A stretch of 64,000 bases of DNA from Pestalotiopsis fici W106-1 (GCF_000516985.1 NW_006917091.1:6047101-6111100); one strand, 5' to 3'; positions 48,101 to 60,525 are shown, counted from the stretch's first letter. A program made the numbers and translations. The notes: generated by a model from the sequence alone, not told the origin.

Positions 48101-49004
48101 GGCATGTAGGTGGTAGCTAGGTAATACGATACTCCTTGGCGGTGGGTTGCTTTCGAATTCGAAAACATGTCTGGCCCGTGGTCTGTAATGTAGGTGAGTA
48201 GATAAAAGGCCGCTCGGCAGCTGTCTCATGGCTGCTTGATTCTGATTTTCTCCTTTGCTCTGCTCCGACCTTTGGTCTTCTCATCCCTAATCCCTAAGGA
48301 CCGTCCTCTTATTTTCTTCATTTCGGTGAGTTCATAATTCCATCATAGCTGACCCTTGACTTGGATGAAGGAGCGCAAAGAACGGCAATGCATTTGTGAG
48401 TAGCGGTGATCCCAAGTCGCAAGATCTTGCTCCTCCTTGCCCCTATCCGATGTAGGAGTATAGGCCGGTGAGAGAGCTTGGGAGGCAATGGTTCTACGCG
48501 AAGCAGGAGCTCATCCAGTAGCATGCGGCGGAAGCGCAACGGCGGCATTTGCTGAAACGCTCCTCGACTGTATCTTGCTGCCCGGATTTGCTTGTCCTGC
48601 TGGCTACTGCTGCTGCTACTGCTGCTACCTTACACAACGCATTGCCTAGAGTGCCTGTCCAATCCTCCCAACCAATCCATTCATCCGCTTGTCTGCTTGA
48701 CAGACGAACAGGCAGACGAACGGACAGGGTTCTTGTCTAGTTGTTGTACCATTACGTCAATCTCGCTAACTCCTCATTTTTCTTTTCCAAAAGGTCAAGA
48801 AAAATACATTAGTCGAAGCTCCTCGACGAAAGCTCCCCCGGCTCTCCTTTCTAATTACCCCGCCATTTTCTCCTGGTCAACAAACTTGCAACTGTTGACT
48901 CTCCTCCTCGAATCGACCCGAATCTACCTGATTCATCTTCGAGTTCAGTTGCACAATTGCAATTCCCTTTCCGACACACTCCAACCCATCACACATCCGT
49001 CACA
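45155..49004. other. 3.9-kb gene-free region upstream of UGP1
   Basis: No frame here shows a recognisable domain or credible exons. The part from about 48240 to 49004 is C/T-rich with CTG/CTA repeats (48598-48630), and is probably the promoter and leader of UGP1. Parts near 46300-46520 are A-rich. Possible long leader introns or a non-coding transcript cannot be excluded. Confidence 0.5.
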
Positions 49005-51058
49005 ATGGCACAGGCGATCAAGAGCGCTCTGCCTACCCACCTCAAGGCACACCTCGGTGATGGTAGCGAGGAGACTGGCCGTCACCACGGCAAGACCCGA
49101 TCCCACATGGTGAGTTCCCACGACTTTTTGGTTATTGTTGTTTTCCTGCACTTGTCCTGCTTGACACCCATCTGTGTCGATCTCGACGCAAAGATAATGG
49201 CCGCTATTTGGTGCAAATACTACACAAAAAGGGGGCTGTCTGGATTTCATGTCCACGGCCTCATTTGTCTAGAAGCCCGCTGGGCGTACCTTGGCTGCTT
49301 TTCCCTAAAAAGACCCAGCCATGGCTACAAGCTGGCAATCGCGAGTTGAAGAAGGTGAAGCACTGCACAAGGCCATATTTCGAGATTGGTGTGCCTTTGA
49401 CGCCGTTCTCGACCTGAGCTCTTTGTTCATTCACCCCGCAGTCCTTGCGTGCTCAACCTTCCATTTCTGGCACACAATAATAATAACGCAACCTACAACA
49501 TGTCTGAAGATCTGGCTAACATGAATCGCAAGGCCTTTGAGAACACCTCGACAAACATTGCCGCCGCACAGATGCGCAATGCCTTGACCGATCTCGCCCA
49601 GACCGTCAGTGACCCCGAGGAGAAGAAGCTGTTCGAGACTGAGATGGACAACTTCTTCTCGCTGTTCAGACGCTACCTGAACGACAAGGCAAAGGGCAAC
49701 CAAGTGTGCGTACAACATGATGAAGAAAGACAATGACGCGCATCTGCTAACCAAGATTCACAAACAGCGACTGGGATCGCATTGCCCCTCCTGCTCAGGG
49801 CCAGGTTGTTGACTACGAGGACCTTGCCAACTCAGAGTCTGTTGGTTTCCTCAACAAGCTCGCTGTTCTCAAGCTCAACGGTGGTCTTGGAACCTCCATG
49901 GGCTGCGTCGGTCCCAAGTCCGTCATCGAGGTCCGTGATGGCATGTCCTTCTTGGATCTTTCCGTCCGTCAGGTCGAGTACCTGAACAGAACCTATGGTA
50001 CCAACGTACCCTTCCTGTTGATGAACTCGTTCAACACCAACGATGACACCGCCGCCATCATCAAGAAGTACGAGGGTCACAACGTCGACATCTTGACCTT
50101 CAACCAGTCCAGATACCCCAGAATTCTGAAGGACTCTCTTCTGCCCGCTCCCAAGAGCTTCGACTCGGCCATTTCTGACTGGTACCCTCCCGGACACGGT
50201 GACGTTTTCGAGTCTTTGTACAACTCTGGAATCCTCGACAAGCTCATTGAGCGTGGTATCGAGATCATCTTCCTTTCCAACGTTGACAACCTGGGCGCTG
50301 TTGTCGATCTGCGCATCCTGCAGCACATGGTTGAGACCAAGGCCGAGTACATCATGGAGTTGACCAACAAGACCAAGGCCGACGTCAAGGGTGGTACCAT
50401 TATTGACTATGAGGGTTCCGTCCGCCTGCTCGAGATTGCTCAGGTGCCCAAGGAGCACGTCAACGAGTTCAAGTCGATCAAGAAGTTCAAGTACTTCAAC
50501 ACCAACAACATCTGGATGAACGTTCAAGCCATTAAGCGTGTTGTTGAGAATGACGAGCTTGAGATGGAGATCATTCCCAACGGCAAGACCATTCCTGGCG
50601 ACAAGAAGGGCGAGTCCGACGTCTCTGTTCTCCAGCTGGAAACTGCTGTTGGTGCTGCCATTCGCCACTTCAAGAACGCACACGGTGTTAACGTGCCCCG
50701 TCGCCGATTCTTGCCCGTCAAGACTTGCTCTGACCTGCTCCTCGTCAAGTCTGACCTGTACGCCCTGAAGCACGGTCAGCTGCAAATGAGCGCCAGCCGT
50801 TTCGGTGACGCTCCTCTCATCAAGCTCGGTAGCGACTTCAAGAAGGTCTCCGACTTTGCCAAGCACATCCCCTCTATCCCCAAGATTGTCGAGCTCGACC
50901 ACCTTACCATTACTGGTAACGTCAACCTGGGCCGTGGCGTCGTTCTGAAGGGCACCGTTATTATCGTGGCAACGGAAGGCTCTACCATTGACATTCCTCC
51001 GGGATCTATCCTCGAGAACGTGGTTGTCCAGGGTAGCTTGCGTCTGCTTGAGCATTAA
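49005..51058 (+). CDS. UGP1: UTP-glucose-1-phosphate uridylyltransferase (UDP-glucose pyrophosphorylase)
   Basis: Three exons: 49005-49109, 49533-49705 and 49768-51058, 522 aa. The enzyme makes UDP-glucose from UTP and glucose-1-phosphate in the cytosol, feeding glycogen, trehalose and wall glucan. The nucleotide-binding loop is [13 protein letters not shown], followed by [11 protein letters not shown]. Other family blocks are [16 protein letters not shown] and the C-terminal left-handed beta-helix ([19 protein letters not shown]). Exon 1 encodes [10 protein letters not shown] to TRSHM and joins directly to AFENTSTN. Intron 1 is long (423 nt) with a GCTAAC branch site and an AAG acceptor. An in-frame ATG at 49500 inside that intron could give a second N-terminus. 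The antisense frame of 407 codons is a shadow of high codon bias. Confidence 0.96.
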
Positions 51059-51582
51059 ATGGTTACAAACCGTTGCTTCCTCCCTTTTTCACCTCTGGAT
51101 GTCACGCAGGAAATGGCACCAAGGTATTGTCTTTAGAGCAGGACACAGCATTGCGTAAATACAGGGTCGAAGTTTGACCAGACCAGGGCAAAGTAGCCGC
51201 CACTGGTGTTACGTACCTAATGAACTAAATAAGAATAAAAGAACATGGTTAGAGAACATAACGCCGTCTATTTGGCGGCTTGTTTGGCATGACTTGCTCA
51301 ACATATCGTGACATTCAAATTTTGTATTGTAATCAGATGCTTGTTAGAGACATAATATTGCCTATGATCCCTTTATCGATGTCTAGGTGCAACGAGTACT
51401 CTGCCAATTGTGCCAAGAATGGTATTATTCATTTGTTCATGCCCATGCCCACAAGCGCATGTGGGCGGTGCCCATTCGGCTTATCTCTTTGATGCCCCGA
51501 GGCCCAAATCTTATTTACACATTTTCTTTTCTTCCTTGTTTTTATCATTTCCTTCGTGAATCGTGACGGGGGATCGACGTTT
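51059..51582. other. Convergent intergenic region (UGP1 / ING gene)
   Basis: About 0.5 kb between two converging genes, AT-rich around 51230-51400. Probably both 3' UTRs. No gene is seen. Confidence 0.5.
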
Positions 51583-52935
51583 CTATTTTCCCTTTTTTCG
51601 CTGCTCCCGGCATTCGGGGCAGAACCACCGACCCTCTGGCTCGCTCTTGAGGCCCACGCAGTTCCAATGAAACCACTCAAAGGGACAATTCGGATTGTCA
51701 CAAGCCACCATGTCGCCATACGACACGTGCTGGCACAGACAGTACTTCTTGCCCTCCTCATCTGGGTCCTCCTCGCCTGATCCGCTGCCATCAATGTCAC
51801 TATCAGCCATGTCATCGTCATCGCCGCCGCCGCCGCCGGAATGCTTATGGGGCCGCTTGTGCGGCAGATGACTAGTCGCCGCAGAAGGTGCCGGTGTACC
51901 ACTGCCTGCTCGTGAGCCTGCACGCGAGCTGGGCGCAGACTCGGCATCCGAAAGCTCGCTGTCGGCCGTCGAGGTGGGAGAGCCTTTAGATCGTCCCACC
52001 TGCTTCACCCGGTTGAGACCCGACTTGGCGTTTGGGGGCTTCTTACGCCCGGTACTGCTGCTGCTCGGGGTGCTCTTGCGCACGCCGCTACTGGACTTGG
52101 TGGTCGCTCGAGGCTGGACACTACCTGCTCGCGACCCCGCTGGTGTTCCTGCCTTTGGTGTTCCCGGTCCAATGGACGAGTGCCGTGCCAGACCACTTGA
52201 TGCTGATGGTGCGGTTCCCACATTGGTATTGATTCGAGGGCCTCTCTTAGGGACGCCACTTCCAGGACCAGCTGAGGACTCTCGATCTTTGCGGTTGAGG
52301 ATGATGGTTGCGGCGGGCGAGACTGGTGCCGAGACGGAGCCGTGTGCTTGCACCTGAGTCGTCCGGATCTGAGGGTTTGCCAGTCTAGCGCTGGCCGTCG
52401 CATTATTCGGGAATCCACCCAAGGGCGAAGAAGCAGCAATTGCATATTTTGTTGTACTGGGAATGCTATGGTTCGCAGCGCTCGGTCGTAGAACAGAAGG
52501 GGTTTCGTCGGGATTCGAAAAGCCTGGTTCTTGTCGATCGTACAGCACCTTGACCTGCCCATCCAAGTGACGCAGGTGCTTGTCAAAGACTTGGGTCAGT
52601 TTGGTGGACAAGGTCATCTTCTCGTATGCCAATAGCTCGGCCTTGTCGTAGTTTGTCCGAATAATGTTGCGCAGGAAATCCTCTCGCGGATTGGGTTGGG
52701 CGCTTGTGTTAGCACGGATCCAGCGCTGAATCTTAGCATCGCTCTCCTCTGCAGCTTTCACGCATTCATGGTATGCCCGATCCTTGTCGTGGATTTCATC
52801 TTGCAAGAAGCGGATTTCCTCATGCAAATTGGACGTACGATGGACCCAATCGTCGAGAATAAGGCCCGGGTCTTGGGCCTCCACCGAGGGGGCCATTTTG
52901 TGTACGAAATCGATGGAGAGGTCGTCTCTAGGCAT
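51583..52935 (-). CDS. ING-family PHD-finger protein (Yng2-like)
   Basis: One exon, 450 aa, starting [10 protein letters not shown] at 52935. The N-terminal ING domain (about 20-130) is helical: [19 protein letters not shown] and on to [19 protein letters not shown] long Ser/Pro/Ala/Gly-rich linker follows, with basic stretches ([14 protein letters not shown]). An acidic patch precedes the C-terminal PHD finger (about 400-445), whose C4HC3 ligands are seen in [18 protein letters not shown] and FCPEC. Known ING PHD fingers bind histone H3 trimethylated at Lys4. Overall similarity is to the NuA4 acetyltransferase subunit Yng2, but Pho23/Yng1-type membership is not excluded. The leader contains a TATG/TG microsatellite 36-68 bases before the start. 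It shares a divergent region with the Hos2-type deacetylase. Confidence 0.88.
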   Translation of the reverse strand: MPRDDLSIDFVHKMAPSVEAQDPGLILDDWVHRTSNLHEEIRFLQDEIHDKDRAYHECVKAAEESDAKIQRWIRANTSAQPNPREDFLRNIIRTNYDKAELLAYEKMTLSTKLTQVFDKHLRHLDGQVKVLYDRQEPGFSNPDETPSVLRPSAANHSIPSTTKYAIAASSPLGGFPNNATASARLANPQIRTTQVQAHGSVSAPVSPAATIILNRKDRESSAGPGSGVPKRGPRINTNVGTAPSASSGLARHSSIGPGTPKAGTPAGSRAGSVQPRATTKSSSGVRKSTPSSSSTGRKKPPNAKSGLNRVKQVGRSKGSPTSTADSELSDAESAPSSRAGSRAGSGTPAPSAATSHLPHKRPHKHSGGGGGDDDDMADSDIDGSGSGEEDPDEEGKKYCLCQHVSYGDMVACDNPNCPFEWFHWNCVGLKSEPEGRWFCPECREQRKKGK

Positions 52936-52970
52936 GGCTGTTAATCGGGCCCTCGACGGGAGGTAGAGTG

Positions 52971-53003
52971 TATGTATGTATGTATGTATGTGTGTGTGTG
53001 TGT
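52971..53003 (+). repeat. TATG and TG microsatellite in the ING leader
   Basis: Several TATG units run directly into about seven TG units, 36 bases upstream of the ING start codon. On the transcribed strand it reads as CATA then CA repeats. Confidence 0.85.
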
Positions 53004-53313
53004 GTCTGTGGGTTGTGATATATCTATGTATTATGTGCAAAGACGCAAGGTATAAGTCAGGGCAGCATAAGCAGTGTCAACCTGTCACCCCTTTTCTGCC
53101 TTTGTTTGCCTCTGGGGCCTGCCTCTGCTCTGCTTTGCCGTGCGCTTGTATGCGCCTCAAGGTGTGCAATGGTGCGAACAAGGCGTGGCGGGCAGGAGGA
53201 GGCGCGAAGAGAGTGAGAGGACTGAGACGCGACTGGTGGATATGAAGCAGCAGGAGAAGGCAGCGGCGTAGCGCGCTCGCATGTAAAGAGTAGGGGGGCA
53301 AGTTGACCAGACA

Positions 53314-53345
53314 ACAAGAAGAAGAAGAAGAAGAAGAAGAAGAAA
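53314..53345 (+). repeat. AAG trinucleotide microsatellite
   Basis: About nine AAG units, ending in an A-rich run. On the minus (ING) sense strand it is a CTT tract in the promoter or leader. Confidence 0.85.
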
Positions 53346-54853
53346 AAGGATTGGGGTGGAGGAGGATGGAAGTGACGAGACAGACGATAACTCGGCAACA
53401 GCAGACAGTAGCAACGCACAACGACGACAATGACGATGAGGTTGATATTTGGTGGTGACGATGGACTTTTTTTTGTTTACTTTGATTGTATATGAGCGTT
53501 TGGTCTGGCTCACCTTCTTCGAGGGTCCAAACGGGAGTTGACCACAAGAACCAGATTCAATCAATCAAACAATCAGCCAAGAGTGAATGAATTTGAATGA
53601 ATCGGCCAGAAATCCAAATGGATCTCAAATGGATGGATATGCACGACTGTGAGTCGTGACAGTCAAAAACTCCCCACAGGTCAACAGATGTCCCCTGCTG
53701 AGAAAGTTTTGCCCGAATGAGGTTACGCCTGGGCCGCCGACGAGCAGACAGACACGACGGATGCAATGTATGAGAAGGTACATAGGTTGCGAGGATGGAT
53801 GGATCGATGCGGCGGCGGCGGCGGCAGGCAGGTAGCGACGTAGTGTACAGGAATAATGGAAACTTGCGTTTGTTGGCTGGTGCCAACGATGTCAGTTTTC
53901 CCCAGGCTCAGCAGCGTTTTGTCAGCGTGAGAAAAATGCTGCAGTGGGACCAAAAGTGGCAGGGGGGAGGGATCTGGCATCAAATGCCTGAGGCCCCAAA
54001 ACTTGCCGCAAGTCTGTGAATGGTTCCATGGCGGCCGGCCATTATACCTACAGATGCGCGCTATGGAGCTGGAAGTGTCGCCAAAAGTGTTGGCTCCTCT
54101 ATTTCAATCTGCCCTGGTCTCTGCATTACGTATATACTACAAAGCCTTCAATCCTTCTTGACACGTTCTTATATACCGAATGAATTGATCTTTTGAGCTA
54201 CAAATAAGGTTAGCAGCCCAGCACGTCTTTCTAGCATTTTCGATTTTGCTACAAGGGCAAGCAAGCAGCACACTCAACGTAGTAAGTAGACTTTGTAAAT
54301 ATCTTGATATGTCTGCTGGGATGATTCTCTCGAGTACATTCCAAGTGGCGCTGTAGACTTTGCCTCATAAGGTTTAGCTTATCCGCCTAGAAAGTCTAGC
54401 GCCAATACCGTGCGTCGCTTCTTGATCGCCCGCACCTTTTCGTTAGCTTTCTGGTGATGGAGCACAACATTGAAAGAATCAATGTTCCTGATTCAAACCA
54501 TCGACGTGCTGCTCTCTGACGCATCTTACTGGTTTGCAGTTAAGCTCTTGGATTTGTATCAGCACTTTCAGCAACACTCAGAGGCCGCTATATTTACATT
54601 CTCGCTACGGCTAAGCGCGTCGTCGACCGCCTAGACAACCTTGCCGGAGCCACTTTCCTGGGCCGATTTGCTCTAGTCAACACGGGGATCACCACGATCA
54701 CTGTCGGCAGTGAGGCATCGAGCTGAGTGCTTCCAGCTGCCCAAGAGGCGCTGCGTAGCCTGAGTCGCCCACATACTTTACGATCTGTCTGTGTTTCTCG
54801 GGGGTTTCTCGTCATCAGGCGCGCTTCTATGCGTAGGCGCATATCTGTCCACC

Positions 54854-56356
54854 ATGGAGGCCGAGCGGACAAATCCCTACACTTTCCGGCTACCCAAGCC
54901 AAACTATCTTCCTCATATCACCAATGAGCCCATTGTCGAAGAGGTCTTCAAGCCTCTGGACCGGCCAAGTGAGCTCGAGAATGCCGCCTATAGGAACAAG
55001 GCAAAGCGTACCATGCAGGAACTGGGCATCACGACACCCAAGGGCTATGATGTGTCTTTTCATTACAATCCGGAAATGGAGAGACATCACTTTGGCCAAA
55101 CACACCCCATGAAGCCTTGGAGACTGACCCTCACCAAGGGCCTGGTCACTGCGTATGGCATGCACTACACCATGAAGAACTACACAGCACGTGCCGCAAC
55201 TTATGATGAGCTAACATCATTCCACACCTCGGATTATGTCGATTTCCTAGCTACCGTTGCACCTCAACCCACTCCGCTTGATCTTGACGGCACTAATTCC
55301 GACCTTAAATTCAACCTGGGTGGAAGTGACTGCCCTCTTTTTGAAGGACTGTACAACTATTGCTCTCTATCTGGCGGCGCATCGCTTGACGCGGCCCGAA
55401 AGTTGTGCACAAAGCAGTCCGATATTGCCATTGCATGGGGCGGAGGGCTGCATCATGCCAAGAGGTCAGAGGCGTCGGGTTTCTGCTATGTCAATGACAT
55501 TGTCATTGCCATTTTGCAACTGCTCCGAGTCCACAAACGAGTCCTTTATATCGATATCGACGTTCACCACGGCGATGGTGTCGAGGAGGCCTTCTTCTCC
55601 ACAGACAGAGTTATGACGGTATCCTTCCACAAATACGATCCTATGAACTTCTTTCCTGGAACGGGTGCCCTCGAGGACAATGGGCCCAAGAGTGAACATA
55701 ACCCGGGCGCACACCATGCAATCAACGTACCCCTCAACGACGGCATCACGGATGAGCAGTATAAGTGGTTGTTTGAGAATGTTATCTCCCGATGTGTGGA
55801 GAAATTCAAGCCCGAGGCTATTGTGCTGCAATGCGGCGCCGATTCTTTAGCTGGAGACCGGCTTGGCAAATTCAACCTGCTTGTGCAAGGGCATGGCTCC
55901 TGTGTCGAATATTGCAAAGGCTTGGGTCTCCCCATGATCATCGTGGGGGGTGGCGGCTACACGCCCAAGAACGTGGCTCGCGCCTGGGCGTACGAAACGG
56001 CTATTGCAACGAACAACCAGAGCAATGTTGCCGCCACTGCAGAAATTCCGCTACATACTCCATACCGGAAGAATTTTGAGTATGATAGTGTACTCTTGCC
56101 TAGCATAGAGCAAATATTGGGAGATGCACGACAGAACCGGAATACCCAGAAGCGCTTGCAGGAAATCATACAGCATGTGACGGAACAATTACGCTTCGTG
56201 AGTGCCGCGCCGAGCGTGCAATGCTCGATCATTCCTCCGGACCTTGGAGGCATCAGAGACGATGTCGAGCGGCGAATCAAGGAAGAGTTCGACGAGAGGA
56301 ATGAAGAAGGGAGGAAGGACAAGGAGGAGGGCGTGGGAGTCCCGATGGAACATTGA
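54854..56356 (+). CDS. HOS2: Class I histone deacetylase, Hos2-type
   Basis: One exon, 500 aa, from ATG 54854 (MEAERTNPYT). The Zn-dependent deacetylase domain spans about 65-385. The active-site His pair is His200-His201 (GGGLHHAKR). Zinc ligands by family pattern are Asp236 and His238 (YIDIDVHHGDG) and Asp330 (QCGADSLAGDRLG), and the transition-state Tyr is Tyr369 (VGGGGYTPKN). The FHKYDPMNFFPGTG segment is closer to the Hos2/HDAC3 branch than to Rpd3, and the C-terminal tail is short and acidic, also as in Hos2. In yeast Hos2 is the catalytic subunit of the Set3 complex. The gene is head to head with an ING-PHD gene. Confidence 0.94.
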   Translation: MEAERTNPYTFRLPKPNYLPHITNEPIVEEVFKPLDRPSELENAAYRNKAKRTMQELGITTPKGYDVSFHYNPEMERHHFGQTHPMKPWRLTLTKGLVTAYGMHYTMKNYTARAATYDELTSFHTSDYVDFLATVAPQPTPLDLDGTNSDLKFNLGGSDCPLFEGLYNYCSLSGGASLDAARKLCTKQSDIAIAWGGGLHHAKRSEASGFCYVNDIVIAILQLLRVHKRVLYIDIDVHHGDGVEEAFFSTDRVMTVSFHKYDPMNFFPGTGALEDNGPKSEHNPGAHHAINVPLNDGITDEQYKWLFENVISRCVEKFKPEAIVLQCGADSLAGDRLGKFNLLVQGHGSCVEYCKGLGLPMIIVGGGGYTPKNVARAWAYETAIATNNQSNVAATAEIPLHTPYRKNFEYDSVLLPSIEQILGDARQNRNTQKRLQEIIQHVTEQLRFVSAAPSVQCSIIPPDLGGIRDDVERRIKEEFDERNEEGRKDKEEGVGVPMEH

Positions 56357-58761
56357 TCCTGCAAAGCAGACCATGTCTCGAATACTGGAAGATTGGCGTA
56401 GGAGCATTTGGTTAGAGTGTTTGGTCAACGCATAATCACGATACCATCTTTAACTTGTACTATTACAGGATACAGGGCGTCGGCGCTGGTGGACAAAAAA
56501 GCTGATTGGCGAATGGGAACTGCCGGATCACGGGCAGACTGGAATGTCCTTTTTCATCCAAGCAACTGCATATCAGAGTAGCCGGAATATCAAGTGGTTG
56601 ATACTAGGTGTTTGGTTCGTGACGTTGTGGCTGGTAGACATGGATAGTAATACACAAGTATGATTGTGACACATAACCGCATTCGATACGTTGAAAACTC
56701 GCAATAACTTTTAGTCACTTAGAGTGATTTGTGTTAGTGGTATTTCCAAGATGAACGAGCATGCCCACATCATGGTCAGGGCGTATTGCGATTTTGTATC
56801 CTCCAAGTCGACCTAACTTCTTGCCATTATCTGAAAGTAGATACCAGATTGAGGAATGCCGGGCGGCAAATTTCAATGTTCGTCGATTCAATAGCCAAGG
56901 GAGAAAAGTTTTCTTATCTTTTGAAGAACTTTTTTTTCTTTGCAGAAGATCTCGGGCAGGGGTAGAGCTTTTATATGGTGCTAGGGTGTATATCCGGAGC
57001 GTGTTCCCGGAGATCATGATCACAGTTGCCGTACAACGGAGAACTCTCAATTCGATCCTTACCAGGAAAATTTTTTTTGTTTTCTTCAGAACCCTTCTGA
57101 TAAGGGAAACCCCGATTTGGGATCCGATCTAGCTCGTAGCAGGGCTAATGATCAAGAAAACCTTGCCATCTCGCATATGTACATCAAGTAAAAGATGTGG
57201 CGTTTAATGCCGGACGCCTTGCATTAGAAGGGAAAAAAAGAAAGTAAAAAGTTTATTGCTGACCTCTCCCCATCCGTTCACTGGGATCAATGGGGCCGCC
57301 AACCGCACAATTCGCAGCTGGACTTGTCTCGCAGAAGACGCCGGCGGCCTATAGCGTAAGGCGGGGAAGCCGCTAAAGGCAAGCAGGTTTCAGTGAGTTT
57401 TTAGCAGACGATGGACGGCCAGAACTCCCAAGCAAGTGGGAATTGAAATAATGGGTTCAAAGGGGAACAAAAATGATGCATCCAGTCGAACAAGAACAAT
57501 GTGCTGGGGAAAACCCCACGATGAGATAGATCATGTGGTTTCAATTCATGTAGGTACTACAAGAGTTAAGATTTAGTTACATTTGGAGTTTACTCCTCCC
57601 TTGTTCTTCTCCGGCTATACAAATGATGGAAAATCAAGCCAAGAGATTGGGGGGAAGCAATCTGGTAGTTTCTATCGAGTAATACATGGCTTTGTACGGT
57701 CTCTTGCACATACGTTATTGGGGTCGGTCCTCCCACGGCCGAAAGAAGACTGCCTACCCGCTACGCAGGTCTTGTGATTATGCGGCCGGAGTCGGCCCAT
57801 GTTCGTTCGCCTTTGCCCGGACCTAACACTTTTTTTTTTTTCTCAATCATGGCAAAAGAGAGACCGAGAACAGAGCAGGGAAAATTTTCACCATCTAGCC
57901 AAGGTCATATGGTTTACAAAGAAAAATTCTTTCCCTTGCAAAGATAGAGAAATGATTATATCTTGCTTGAACATATTCTATTAACAAAAAGGTGAGCCAT
58001 AGCATTGTTTAAAAAAAACATAGGCAAACCAACACTTAGACCTACACTCCCACTTACACCTGCACTTACACACACACATATACACACCACACCACACCAT
58101 ATCGCATATCCTCGGGAACTAGTATAAACAAAGCCGGCGCCTCATTTTTGGGGGAGAGGGGAAAACTAGACCATCGTTGTTTTGAGGCAAGAGCACCACC
58201 ACATTGGACGATCCTCTTACTCGAGAATTGTTCTTGTGACCCTTTTGTAGGGATTGCGCTTGTCTTGGCCTTGTCGTCGTCATCGAAACCCTGTGCCTCC
58301 CTGGTCTTTTGTTACTTCTTCTCTCTTCTTTTCTGTTTTCCCAAAACACAAATACATCTACTATATCTCGATTGCCCCAATCATTTTGGGCAGTACTGTC
58401 ATTTTGATTCAAACTTGCACTTTTGTTTCCAACAGGTTGTTACTTCCTGCGTGCCAAGCTTTCTCGCCATTAGCTGCGTTCGAGGATAGTGCCCTGCTTG
58501 CCCATATTGCTCGTTGCATTGAGTTTTCATGACCAGGCCAAGGTTTTAAGATTTTGACGGTGTCGATCCAATCTCGATATTTCTAGAGCTTCTTGGGTTT
58601 TTGGGGAGGATCCTTCCGAGGATTCCAACACACGGAGGAAACGTCTTTTGTAAAAGACGATATCGGGGGGGCGTTCTGGTCTGTACCTTTTCGGATATAT
58701 CGGAAGTTATAGGACCAACAAACAGCAACAAGGGTGTACATAATTTTCCGACACATACATC
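56357..58761. other. 2.4-kb gene-free region upstream of the MFS gene
   Basis: No convincing gene. Contains CA-rich simple sequence at about 58065-58100 and a pyrimidine-rich stretch at about 58190-58440 that is probably leader of the transporter gene. Short frames show no family features. Confidence 0.5.
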
Positions 58762-60525
58762 ATGTCTCTTCACCGAGTCTCTTCGCTCGAGACTTTTCTC
58801 AGCGTCTCCGAGGATGGCTTCAGGTCGCGGCGTGGCTCAGATGCGGATATCGGCGCGTCCGAGAGGGCTCGCAAGCTGACCTTTAATCCGCTGCCGGAAT
58901 CGTGGGATCCTACGCCTGCGGAAGACGAGCCGCAAATCACTTCAGTGGGTGCTTTTGAAGTCCCCAGGTGGAAGAGGATAGGTATGCTTCTTGATCTTTG
59001 CTTCCCATGGACCCTATTCTAGTGAAAAGTCGCCAGGCTCTTACTAACACCTCTTACAGCGCAGCTCGTCGCCACCGTCTTCTACTGTCTCTTCTCCGCC
59101 GGTGTGGTCTTTGGCTATGCGGCTCTGAAACCAGTCCTTAAGGATGAGGGCGCCTATCGGGATGTCTGTCACGGCGACGATACCTGCATCGAAATTCATC
59201 TGAATCTCATGTTTACCGTGGCTGCCGTGGCCACCAACGTCGCCGCCCTGCCCATTGGCGCCATCCTCGACCGCTACGGTCCTCGCGTGTGCGGTTGTCT
59301 GGGCGCTGGATTCCTCGCCGCGGGTGCCCTGGTTCTATCTTTTGCCCAGGATATGCCCTTTGACGCCTTTCTCGTGGGCTATCTCTTCCTCGCCCTGGGC
59401 GGACCCTTTATCTACATTTCGAGCTTTCAGCTCTCCAATGCGTTTCCGCGTCATTCGGGGCTGATCCTAGCCCTGATCACGGGCGCCTTTGACGCCTCGA
59501 GCGCCCTGTTCCTGGTCTACCGGCTCATGTATGAGGGCTCTGGCGGGTCTTTTGGCCATCATGAGTTCTTCTTGGCCTACCTGATCGTGCCCGCCGTCAT
59601 TGTAGTGCTGCAGTTCACCCTGTTGCCGGCACAGTCATACAAGACGGTCGGCGAGATCATTGAGGATATCGACCGGCAGGATAACGACTCCCGCATGGCT
59701 TCGTACGCGGAAGCCGTAGACGACCAGATTGACGAGGAAACTGCCCTGCTCCGTGAGGAACGCCGCGAGCAGGCGCGCGAGCACCACGAGCACGTGGTCC
59801 ACGAGATTGAAGAACTGCTCGGGTCAGCCAAGGCCGACAAGCAGGTGCACCGCGAAGAGGTCAAGAACGAGATCAGCGGTGTCTGGGGCGTCATGCACAA
59901 TGCCACCATCCGGGAGCAGATCTCGTCGCTGTGGTTTTGGCTCATTTGCCTCTTCACCGTGGTGCAAATGACACGCATCAACTACTTTGTCGCCACCATC
60001 CGACCACAGTATGAACACATGTTTGGCTCGGAGAAGGCTGCCGAAATAAACACCTTTTTCGATGTCGCCCTGCCCCTCGGTGGTATTGTCTCGATTCCGT
60101 TCATCGGATTGATCCTTGACCGGCTGAGTACCGTCACTGTGCTTGCGACGCTCGTGTCCGTTGCCACCACCATTGGCGTGCTCGGGTGTCTGTCACTCGA
60201 GTGGGCCGCGTATGCCGGCATCATTCTCTTTGTGCTGTACCGGCCGTTTTATTACACGGCCGTAAGCGACTACAGCGCCAAGGTGTTTGGGTTCCGCACC
60301 TTTGGTACCGTCTATGGTACCATCATCTGCCTGTCTGGCCTCTTCAACTTTAGTCAGAGCGGGCTCGACTATCTCTTTCACAAGACGTTCCACAACGATC
60401 CTGTCCCCGTCAACGTCATGCTGCTGGGTCTTGGCCTGGCGGTTGGCGTCTTTTTGGTCGTGTTCGTGTGGTGGAATGTTCGAAAGATGAGGAGCAAAGC
60501 GCTGTCCAATTATGGAAGAATTTGA
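58762..60525 (+). CDS. Major facilitator transporter, Fmp42/SLC43-like
   Basis: Two exons: 58762-58981 and 59060-60525, 561 aa. A 75-residue cytosolic N-terminus precedes about 12 membrane segments in two groups of six. The loop after the second segment has LDRYGPRVCG, the MFS motif A-like signature, and a matching LDRLSTVT loop in the second half. The central loop (about 270-340) is long, charged and helical. The family includes yeast Fmp42 and the SLC43 amino-acid transporters; fungal members are often called Fmp42, a vacuolar or mitochondrial-found protein of unsettled substrate. The C-terminus is short and basic. The intron has a TACTAAC branch site and a TACAG acceptor. Confidence 0.87.

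Larger units (their letters stand above)
52936..54853. promoter_or_regulatory. Divergent promoter region (ING gene / HOS2)
   Basis: A 1.9-kb region with two opposing starts. Near the ING side is a microsatellite (TATG, then TG; 52971-53003) and a GAA/AAG repeat (53314-53345), which on the ING sense strand is pyrimidine-rich leader. Near the HOS2 side the last 250 bases contain GTAAGT-less, mixed sequence with short frames. No intact gene is seen. Confidence 0.5.

Noticed and set aside
48284..48298. Two CCCTAA-like units, reminiscent of telomere repeat
   Set aside because: Only two imperfect copies, in a C/T-rich leader; too short to mean anything.
49832..51055. A 407-codon open frame antisense to UGP1
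   Set aside because: It mirrors a highly codon-biased gene on the other strand, is Val/Leu/Asp/Gly-rich and shows no domain. The sense strand is clearly UGP1.
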